A stretch of DNA of 64,000 bases from Orobanche coerulescens (Eukaryota > Streptophyta > Magnoliopsida > Lamiales > Orobanchaceae), in NCBI GenBank assembly GCA_033398695.1, contig CM065818.1:35116001-35180000 (forward strand), written 5' to 3'. Under the pieces are notes generated by a model. That model did not search any database, had not been told where the DNA came from, and saw only the letters and a list, made by a program, of their open reading frames with translations. Positions 44,768 through 54,396 of this stretch are shown here, piece by piece (within the stretch, counting starts at the first letter, position 1; each line of letters starts with the position of its first letter). The position numbers were made by a program, and so were the translations under genes.

Positions 44768-47585
44768 TGATGATCAAGGAGGTCGAAATCTTGCCACCAA
44801 ATCGCAAAATGAGGAGGAGATAGATGCACTATTACACGAGTTTTGGACGTATTTCGAAGACTTGCGGTAGGATTACCACCAATCCGCGGATTGAACACCG
44901 ATTGATCTTATACCGAGCTCCATTACCGAACAAAGCGGCGTATCGTTGTAACCCGAAGAAACCAAAGAACTACAACGTCAAATTGATGAACTCATGAATC
45001 ACGGATATGTCCGAGAAAGTTTAAGTCCGTGTGCGGTTCGTTCTACTTGTGCCAAAAAAGACGGAACATGGCGAATGTGTATTGATGAGAGCCGTGAATA
45101 ACATCACCGTCAAGTATCGGTTTCCCATCCCGAGACTAGACGACATGTTGACGAGTTACATGGCTCGGTTATATTTTCCAAAGTTGATTTACGGAGCGGA
45201 TACCATCAAATCCGCATGCGAGAGGGAGACGAATGGAAAACGGCGTTTAAAACAAAGAATGGACTTTACGAATGGGTTGTGATGCCATTCGGCCTCACCA
45301 ACGCCCCGAGCACTTTTATGAGGTTGATGAACGAGGTTCTTAAACCTTTCTTGGGAAAGTTTGTTGTCGTGTACTTAGACGACATTTTGATCTACAGTCG
45401 GTCCGTAGAAGAACATCTCGAACATTTGCGGTACGTGTTTGAGACGCTAAGGGAACAAAAACTTTATGGAAAACGGGAGAAGTGTACTTTCCTAGTCGAG
45501 AGTCTTGTCTTTCTCGGCTATGTTGTTTCGAAAGACGGAGTTTCGGTCGACCAAGAGAAGATCGCGGCAATCAAGTCGTGGCCGACCCCAAAGACAATCA
45601 CGGAGGTACGGTCGTTTCATGGCCTCGCTTCTTTTTACCGACGATTCATACGGGACTTCAGCACTATCTCCAGTCCGATCACGGAGTGTCTGAAAAAGGG
45701 AACCTTTGCTTGGAACGAGACGGCCCAAAAGGCTTTTGAAAACTTAAAAGGAAAATTATGTGAAGCACCGATTTTGACGTTACCAGATTTTTCACAACCG
45801 TTTGAGGTAGAATGCGACGCTAGCGGAGTTGGAATCGGGGCAGTACTTATTCAAAGAGGCCGTCCCATCGCCTACTTTTCGGAGAAGTTAAGTGGCGCCC
45901 GAGTGAATTATTGTACTTACGACAAGGAGTTCTATGCTATCGTAAGAGCACTCGACCATTGGAGTCATTATCTACGTTCGAAACATTTCGTGCTACATTC
46001 GGATCATGAGTCGTTGAAATACATCAACGGACAAAGTAAGTTAAGCCCGAGACATGCAAAATGGGTGGAATTTTTACAATCTTTTCACTTTTCATCCAAG
46101 TACAAAGACGGGAAGAGTAATGTAGTGGCGGATGCACTATCGAGATGGTATGCCTTACTGTCGATGCTAGATGTTCGTTTGTTGGGGTTCGAGACTTTGA
46201 AAGATCATTACAACGACGATTTGGACTTCGGGGAAATTTTTAACCGTTGTAAAACGGCCCCGTGCGAGGAATTTATTTTACAGGATGGCTTTCTTTTCAA
46301 GGGAAACAAATTATGTGTGCCGAGACATACAATTCGGGAATTGTTGGTTCGGGAGGCGCACGGAGGAGGGCTAGCCGGTCACTTCGGCTCGACCAAGACT
46401 GTAGAGGTTCTAAAAGAACATTTCTTTTGGCCGAAAATGTATGGTGACGTAAGCACAATCGTGAGAATATGCGTAACTTGTCACATGATGAAAAGTTCGT
46501 TCAAGTCGAGTACATACATGCCGTTGTCAATACCGTTACGACCGTGGGAGGATGTCTCGATGGATTTTATTGTGGCTTTACCTCGTACTCAACGAGGCAA
46601 GGACTCGATCATGGTGGTCGTCGACCGTTTTTCGAAAATGGCTCACTTTGTCGCGTGCCACAAAACCGATGATGCAAGCAATGTGGCGGACTTGTACTTC
46701 CGGGAAGTAGTTCGTTTACACGGAGTTCCAAAAACTATCGTGTCGGATCGAGATTCCAAATTTCTGAGTTACTTCTGGAATACTTTATGGAGGAAAGTCG
46801 GTACTAAACTCCTATTCAGTACTTCACATCACCCGCAAACCGACGGACAGACCGAGGTAACTAATCGAACCTTGGGAGCATTATTACGAGGGTTGGTAAA
46901 TAAAACACAGAAGGATTGGGACGTTAAACTTGCTCATGCGGAATTCGCATACAACCGATCACCCGGTTATGCCACGGCCCATTCACCTTTTGAAGTGGTA
47001 TACGGATTAAATCCGCACTTGCCATTAGACTTGATTCCCCTGCCGAGCAACGAATTGGTTCACAAGGACGCCGAAGCAAAACTCAAATCCATGATAAAGT
47101 TACATGAAAAGATACGGGAACGGATTAAGGAAGTGAATGAAATTTACAAACGGAAGTCGAACAAAAATAAAAAAGCGAGATTATTTGATGTTGGCGACTT
47201 AGTTTGGATACATTTGAGAAAAGAAAGATTCCCAAGCAAACGGAAGAACAAATTGATGCCGAGAGCCGAGGGTCCGTACAAAATTGTGGAAAAGGTGAAC
47301 GACAACGCATACAAAATCGAACTTCCGGGCGAATACGGAGTACACGTGACATTCAACGTAGGTGATCTCTCGCCTTACCTTGACGACGATGGCATTACGG
47401 AATTGAGGTCAATTCCTTTCAAAGAAGGAGGGAATGATACGATATCGAATATTTCAGTCGAAGAAGCTCCAATAAAAATCGACATCCACGACGATACAAA
47501 TGCGCATGGTCATGCACCATTATATTTGGGAGAAAAGAACACACGGATTGGAGTTACGTTACTAATCGGAACCGGAGTTACGTAA
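44768..47585 (+). pseudogene. element D pol: RT, RNase H, integrase; runs 151 bp into the 3' LTR
   Basis: The first 450 bp (linker and RT start) are broken by several frame changes. From 45216 a single 789-codon frame is open. [22 protein letters not shown] and [13 protein letters not shown] (YLDD catalytic box). RNase H: EVECDASGVGIGAVL to VVADALSRW. Integrase: HX3-type zinc region GGGLAGHFGSTKTVEV...CVTCHMMK, then catalytic D in MDFIVAL, D in VSDRDSKF and E in TDGQTEVTNRT. The end NAYKIELPGEY...LSPYLDDD and FKEGGND is CRM-like. The stop at 47583-47585 lies inside the 3' LTR that starts at 47435, so the last 50 residues are LTR-encoded. This overlap is a known CRM trait. Confidence 0.88.
47421..47434 (+). 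promoter_or_regulatory. element D polypurine tract
   Basis: AAAGAAGGAGGGAA ends exactly at the 3' LTR. It is also coding: in the pol frame it gives the KEGGN part of FKEGGND. Confidence 0.85.
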
Positions 47586-48266
47586 ATATGGCGACGGAAT
47601 TAACGTCAGGATCGGCCCGGAACATGGAGGATCGGCCGATTGGTCCACACCCTTGAAGATTTGTCAAGCATCCTTTTTCTTTGTCAAAGTCACCAAAGCT
47701 TTAGCTTATTCAATAGTACCCTTCCCCACCCTTGAATAATCGGCCCAAACATGATAAAAAGAAATCACCAAAAGTCTTCATAATCTTGCCAAATCAAAGA
47801 AGATCTCCTCTTTTGCCCCACCTTGAAGAATTCGGCCGAGCATGCTAAGGGATGGAGACTTCCATTTTCGTTTTTTTCTTGTTGTTTTTGTATCCTTACC
47901 TACTATATATATGGTAGTTCATTTGATGTTTGGAAGTATCTTGAAATTTATAAAACATTGTATTGCTCTTGAAATATACGTTGAACGAGTTCAACAAAAC
48001 CTTGGTTATTATTTCGACGCGTCTCGAATTTTAACTTGATCAATTCTCAATAGGTCTTGAGGAGAGATTATCTTTATCGAGTTATAGGTCTAATTCGATA
48101 AAACACATTCAAACCCATACACTACCCTACCTCACGGCCGAAACCACATAAATTCGGCCACCACCTTTTATTTTCGTTGTTACTTTGAAACTTGTAAAAA
48201 AAAACGTGATAATCTTCCGTTGTATTTTATACGTTTTACGTACACTTATATACGTAATTCGTATCA
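47435..48266 (+). repeat. element D 3' LTR
   Basis: 832 bp, same length as the 5' LTR, with two substitutions noticed (GCGATGG/GCGACGG and ATTTCTC/ATTGCTC). Its first 151 bp are the end of the pol reading frame. Confidence 0.92.
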
Positions 48267-48271
48267 TTTCC

Positions 48272-49499
48272 GGCGATTTGAAGCTTGTTAACTCCGAGCC
48301 ATCATCTCCTTCGAGTTTTTTGGAGCATATTATCAACCTCTAATCGTGTTCTTCGTCACTATTCAAGGTAAACTCCTAAAACCTTGTTTTGGGTAAATTG
48401 AAGGGGGTTTTCATGTTTCGTCCGATTCGTTCTGTATGCTAGATTAATTCATGCTGTACATGATTAATCTTGTTGGTATTCTTAGTTTCCCTACGGATTC
48501 ATGGTATATTTCGTGATTTTTACGGAATCGAGAGGGTTTGGTTGTGGTTCGCCCTCGTTGTTGTTTATATACGAATATACATGAATTGTAGGCGGGTTTT
48601 CGGGTGTATTCCAATTCCGTATTCAGTTAGAAATGGTTGTGATTGTATTCTTCGAATCATTAGGTTCGGTTTCATTGGTTCCTAGCGTTCGTCGGTGACT
48701 TTCCTTTCCGTTCTTCGCGTCGTCAATAATTCAAGGCAAGTATTTTCGGAAACCTTTATGCTTAACATGGAATGGTAATGTATTTTGTGTGTGATTTGCT
48801 CACCTCGTGTTGGTCCGACGGGATCAAGGAGGGAATCCAAAGGTTTGCGTCCCGAATTCATGAGTTTGTTTAGCTAGCCAGTGCGGGAGGGTCCTTAGAG
48901 GCCTCGTGCGGGAATTTATGATATGACTCTGTTCCCAAGGCAAATTGTTTGACTGTTTATTTTCCGGAAAAGACATGTCTAGTTTTGGTTTTTGAAATAA
49001 TATTGGTGCATGTACTATGAAATGTGTAAGCGATTGGTTTGCCTTGATTACTTGTACTAGCGTAATTGCTAACCCCTTTGGGGACCCGTTTCGGGGAAAT
49101 TCTTGTTATGGATTTCAGGTTATGATTATCCGGACGAGCGAGCACCGGGACAGTACGAGGATGTCGGCCAGGGCCGTTGACATGTGCATTTGGGTCTACT
49201 TATTTCTTTGCCCAATTCGATATGGTTGTTCCCGCAGTTTTGAACGTATAGATCGTACTCGCGAGTACTTAGGCTTTTCGTTTCAAACTCCGTATTGTAT
49301 TGCTTTAAATTGTCACGTTGTTGGTTGATGCTTATTTCGCCGGTTGCTCCGGGCGTATCTTTATATGTCATATTATTTAAATGTGTATCCTCGCTAACCA
49401 AGACGGTTAGTCGAGTGGAGTTCTCCTATTGTAGCCTGGTGGGTCCCATGTAGGGGTCTACGGCGCTGTAACATATTCCGAATATCTCGGGGTGTTACA
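48272..49499 (+). repeat. element C 5' LTR, second part
   Basis: 1228 bp resuming after element D and its TTTCC copy, ending GGGTGTTACA. Matches 55248-56571 except that it lacks a ~98-bp duplication present in the 3' LTR. Confidence 0.9.
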
Positions 49500-49504
49500 G
49501 AAAA

Positions 49505-49516
49505 TGGTATCAGAAC
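49505..49516 (+). promoter_or_regulatory. element C primer-binding site
   Basis: TGGTATCAGAAC, five bases inside the LTR, an initiator tRNA-Met type primer site. Confidence 0.85.
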
Positions 49517-49735
49517 ACTAGGTTTATGGATACCTAGGCTTGTTGGTTATTTGGGTCTAGTCGTGTTTTGTTTTGCACATTGTCACACCGCTGCCAGCAT
49601 CCCAGTACTTCCAGTGCTCGTAAGTTTTCTTATTCAGCTCTTTTGTTTCTTGCATTGTATTTCCACTTTTGAATCGTAGTTGCTTTTCCTCCCTTACTCA
49701 TCATCGATGTACTTCTGTTATCTCTCAACATCAGT

Positions 49736-50950
49736 ATGGATGCCGGAGGAAACCGTGGTCGTGGTCGTGGTCGTGGTCGTGGACGCGGCCGAGGACGTGG
49801 GGCAGCCGGTGGGGCAGCCACGTCACACTCTTCAGGAGCCAGCAGTACCGGCGACCGTCACAGTCATGCTTCTTCCCAGGAGCGCGCCGATCTTGGTATT
49901 GCGGCTGTTATGCAGCAAATGGTTAACCAGATGGCGGCTATAGCTCAGGTGGTCCAGAACCCCAATCAGGCCCATGCTAATCGGGGCGGAGCGGATCGCT
50001 GGCTTCAGGATGTCATCAAGATGCATCCTCCTCAGTTTTCGGGAGCTTCGGACCCGATCGGCTAGAAAGGGTGGATCAAGGAGATATCCAAAGTCTTCAC
50101 TGCTACCAACTGCCCCGAGGACCGTAAGGTCCCTATTGCTCAATACTTTCTCACGGGAGATGCTACGGATTGGTGGGAAGCCGTTGGTCCCAAAGATCAT
50201 GTTGCTTCGTGGGCCGAATTTCAAGAATTGATGGAGACCAAATATTGTCCGTGGCCGGTCAGACAGGCTCGAGTGCATGCTTTCTATGATGCTCAACCAC
50301 GGGATATTCCCGTATCCCAAGCTATTGCCGAATTTAACAAAGAGTTGGGTTATGTGAAGACCCAAGTTGTCGCTGAGAGCGACAAAATTTTTCATTTTTT
50401 CAGGAGGATGAAACTGTCCATTCGGGACTACATGTCTGGACTCGTCTGCACTACCTTGAAGGATTATCAAAGTAGGGCCCTCGCTTATGATATGTCAGTG
50501 ACGGCTAGTGATTTGGCTCGTGAAAGCAAGAAGAAGAAGTCGGTCGGAAATTTTTCTGGTCCCTAGAGTGGAGGCCAGCAGAAATCTCAGGCTGCAAATA
50601 TTTCTACGGGCGGTTCGGCTCGTTTCTCTGGGAGCTTTCGGGGTGCCGCCGGAACCTCCGCTCGTGAACCCACATGCTTTAATCGTGGCTGCGGTGGCCA
50701 TAAGAGCCGACAGTGTTCTCGTCCAAAGTTTACTTGTCATACTTGTGGACAGTTGGGCCACAAGGCCCCTTTTTGTGAGCAGGTCAAACAGCTTCGCGGC
50801 GCCTGTTCTTCTCAACCAGTACCGTTGGAGCCGAGTGTGAACCAGGGCTCATTTGCTCCGCCGCCTCCATCGAGCACCGGCCGAGGTAGGGGTCGGGGTC
50901 AGCCCGCTAGGGGAGGAGCTTCCAGTGTCGGCTCTGCCCAACCGCGTATC
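49736..50950 (+). pseudogene. element C gag, broken by nonsense codons
   Basis: ATG at 49736 gives MDAGG followed by an Arg-Gly repeat encoded by tandem GGTCGT hexamers (49756-49790). The gag domain reads WIKEISKVFTATNCPEDRKV and GDATDWWEAVGP. Two zinc-knuckle-like clusters follow: [14 protein letters not shown] and [14 protein letters not shown] (about 50680-50780). A TAG after GASDPIG (50063-50065) and a TAG after FSGP (50564-50566) stop translation; each differs by one base from a plausible Trp or Gln codon. The remainder is in frame or nearly so. Confidence 0.85.
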
Positions 50951-53900
50951 TATGAGATGAGGAGGGTCGATGACCCAGCAGCCACTGTGGCGACAGGTAC
51001 CGTTCATATCCATTCTCATCCCGTCGGTGTGCTTTTTGATTCGGGTGCTACGCATTCATTCATTTCTCTAGAGTGTGTACGCCGTCTGAGTCTCGACTGC
51101 TTGTCACCTTGCGAGCCTTTCATTATTAAACTCCCTAGCGGTGACAGAATTGTCGGTGATCGAGAAGTCCGAGACTGCTCTGTGTTTATTTGTGAGAGAG
51201 CTTGGCTCTCTAATCTTATTGTCGTTAGTATTGTGGGTGAGGATTTGATTTTCGGGGATGATTGGCGCGAGCGGCAAGGCGCAATCATGAACTACCGCAC
51301 GAGAATCATCACTATGTTAGCCGGGATCAAGAAACACTCTTTCGCAGGGCGAAAGAGGGGAAACCAGAAGTTCGTTATTAATGCCTTGAAGGCGATGAGC
51401 CTCCTGCGAAAGGGGTGTACTGGTTATTGGTGCTATGCCTTGAAGGCGGAGAATGGTGGAGTCGAGCTTTCGTCGATTCCAGTCGTTAGTGAGTTTCCTG
51501 ATGTTTTTCCTGACGAGTTACCGGGATTGCCACCGGATCGTGAGGTTGAGTTTGCTATAAAGTTAGAGCCGGGTGCGGCTCCGATTTCGAAGGCGTCGTA
51601 TCGCATGGCACCTTCAGAGATGTCTGAGTTGAAGAAGCAGTTGAGCGAGCTTCTTGAGTCGGGGTACGTTCGACCGAGCGCCTCGCCTTGGGGCGCACCG
51701 GTCCTGTTTGTGCGGAAGAAGGATGGTTCACTACGTTTGTGTATCGACTATCGCGAACTAAACAAGGTGACCATCAAGAACAAGTATCCTTTGCCGAGAA
51801 TCGATGACTTGTTTGACCTGTTGCAGGGAGCTGCGGTATTCTCGAAGATTGATTTGAAATCGGGGTACTATCAGCTTCGGGTGAGAGAGTCCGACGTGCC
51901 GAAAACAGCTTTTCGGACGAGATACGGACATTACGAGTTTGTAGTTATGCCTTTTGGGTTAACTAATGCGCCGGCGGTGTTCATGCAATTGATGAACAAA
52001 GTCTTTATCGAGTATTTGGATAAGTGTGTCGTCGTCTTCATTGACGATATTCTTATCTATTCGAGGAATGAGGAAGAGCATGCCCATCATCTGCGGATAG
52101 TGTTAGACATTTTGAGGACCGAGCAACTCTATGCGAAGTTCTCGAAATGTGAGTTCTGGCTGAAGGAAGTGATGTTTTTGGGTCACGTAATTTGGTAGGG
52201 AGTCCGTGTGGATCCGCAGAAAATTGAGGCAGTGTTGGATTGGGCACCGCCCACAAATGTAAAGGAGGTCCGTAGTTTCTTGGGTTTGGCTGGCTACTAC
52301 CATAGGTTCGTCGAGGGTTTCTCAAAACTAGCTCGGCCACTTACGATTGCTCCGAAATCCGAGAAGTTCTTACGGAATGACGAGACAATCGAGTTTTGAG
52401 GAATTGAAGAAGCGTTTAACTTCAGCCCGGTTTTGGCGTTGCCATGTGGCAACGATGGATTCGCCGTTTATAGCGATGCTTGGTCGTGGTCTTGGGTGCG
52501 TATTGATGCGGACGGCAAGACCATTGCCTTTGCGTCGAGGCAGTTGAGGCCGTATGAGCTTAACTACCCTACTCATGATTTGGAGTTAGCGTGATCGTTT
52601 TGCGCTCAAGATTTGGCGTCACTATCTTTTCGGCTCTGAATGTCAGATTTTTACCGATCATAAAAGTCTGAAATACATATTTACTCAGCGGGAGTTGAAT
52701 ATGAGGCAGAGGAGGTGGTTAGAACTGATTAAAGATTATGACCTCGAAATCCTTTATCATCCGGGCAAGGCGAACGTCGTGGCCGACGCCTTGAGTCGGA
52801 AACCGATCGCATTGCGAACGCTTGAGATCCTTACGCCTCAGTCTGAGCTTCGGCGGGCCTTGATCGAGTTAGATGTTGAGGTTTTGTTGCCTGGAGTTGT
52901 CGGGCAACTTTGTGCTTTAGAGATTTCGTCGTCTTTGACCGATGAAATTAAGCTGAAGCAATTAGAGGATCTGATGATTGCTCAAATCCGAGAGAACGTT
53001 CTTAAGGGAAAGTCTCCTGGGTTTGTGATTCACGAGGATGGTGTTTTGAGATTCCAGAGTCGGCTTTGTGTGCCGAACGATCCAGAGTTGCGACAGAGTA
53101 TTTTGCGTGAGGCCCATTCCACACCCTATTCCGTTCATCCTGGTTCGAGTAAGATGTACAAGGACCTGAGGAGGAACTTCTGGTGGAATGATATGAAGGA
53201 GGAGGTCGCACAGTTTGTGGCGAGATGTTTGACTTGCCAGCAGGTCAAAATCGAGCATCAGCGACCGGATGGGTTATTGCAGTCACTTCCCGTTCCGGAA
53301 TAGAAATGGGAAGATATATCGATGGATTTCGTTACGAGTTTGCCGAGATCGAGGTCGGGCATGAATATGGTATGGGTGGTTGTTGATCGTCTGACCAAGT
53401 CGGCACATTTTCTGGGCATCAAGGACACTTGGAGCCCGGAGAAGTTGGCTCGTGTGTTTATCGCGCAGATTGTGAGACTTCACGGTACTCCGAAGTCTAT
53501 TGTTTCGGATCGTGATGGCCGTTTTGTATCGCACTTTTGGCAGGCGGTGCATAAGGCGTTGGGTACCCGTTTGCATTTGAGTACCTCTTTTCATCCCCAG
53601 TCAGATGGACAGTCGGAACGCACTATCTAGACATTCGAGGACATGTTGCGTGCTTCTGCTCTCGACTGGAGTAGTGACTGGGAGGAGCATTTGCCATTGA
53701 TCGAATTCACGTACAACAATAGTTGGCACGCGTCGATTCGGATGGAACCGTTTGAGGCACTTTATGGGCGGCGATGTCGATCACCGATTTGTTGGAATGA
53801 GGCGTCCGATTTAGTCGGGACAGAGCCGGATGTCGTTTTAGAGACGAGGCGGAAGATAGAATTAATTCGGGAACGAATGTTGGCGCCTGAGTCGGCGAAG

Positions 53901-54361
53901 TCATATGCCGATGTCCGTCGTCGACCTTTAGAATTCGAGGTGGGAGACCACGTTTCTTGAAGGTGTCGCCGACGAGAGGAGTTTTCCATTTCGGAAAGAA
54001 GGGGAAGTTGAGTCCGAGATTTATTGGACCCTTCGAGATTCTCGAGCGAGTCGGTGGGTTAGCATACCGTTTGGCGTTACCCCCGGCCTTGAGTCATGTC
54101 CATAGCGTTTTTCATGTTTCCCAGCTGAGGAAATATGTCCCAGATCCTAGTCACGTCATCAATTATGGGGAGATCGATGTCGCCGAGGATATTACTTTTG
54201 AGGAGCGTCCTTTGAAGATTTTGGAGCACCGTGAGAAGCGACTGAGGCATAAGACCATTCCTTTGGTCAAAGTGCAGTGGTCGAGACATGGTGTCGAGGA
54301 GGCGACTTGGGAAACCGAGGATAGCATGCGTGCTAAGTATCCCGAGTTGTTTATTTCTTAA
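50951..54361 (+). pseudogene. element C pol: protease, RT, RNase H, integrase, chromodomain; broken
   Basis: Protease [12 protein letters not shown] (about 51030). RT from [17 protein letters not shown] through [20 protein letters not shown] to [14 protein letters not shown] (FIDD box). A TAG at 52196-52198 follows FLGHVIW, and RT then continues [15 protein letters not shown]. RNase H (52380-52790) is frame-damaged but ends ADALSRKP. Integrase: [17 protein letters not shown], a TAG at 53302-53304 just before KWEDISMDFVTSLP, VSDRDGRF, QSDGQSERT, a TAG at 53628-53630. A frameshift near 53955 leads into the chromodomain region ending VQWSRHGVEEATWETEDSMR and the TAA at 54359-54361. Domain order and chromodomain mark the Tekay/Del group; closely related in protein to element B. 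Confidence 0.9.
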
Positions 54362-54396
54362 GTTTCGGGACGAAACTTGTTTTTAGAGGGGTAGAA
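54360..54396 (+). promoter_or_regulatory. element C hairpin and polypurine tract
   Basis: AAGTTTCGGGACGAAACTT (54360-54378) is an 8-bp-stem inverted repeat overlapping the pol stop codon. TTAGAGGGGTAGAA then leads to the LTR. The same arrangement is found in elements A and B. Confidence 0.82.

Larger units (their letters stand above)
42370..48266 (+). mobile_element. element D: CRM-like chromovirus, very young insertion
   Basis: Two 832-bp LTRs (42370-43201, 47435-48266) begin TGATACG and end CGTATCA. The perfect target duplication TTTCC lies at 42365-42369 and 48267-48271. By eye the LTRs differ at only about two positions. Primer site TGGTATCAGATCC at 43206, polypurine tract AAAGAAGGAGGGAA before the 3' LTR. 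The protease (IIDGGSCTNV), the RT YLDD box and above all the reading of pol into the 3' LTR point to the CRM (centromeric retrotransposon) group. It lies in the U3/U5 middle of element C's 5' LTR. Confidence 0.92.
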
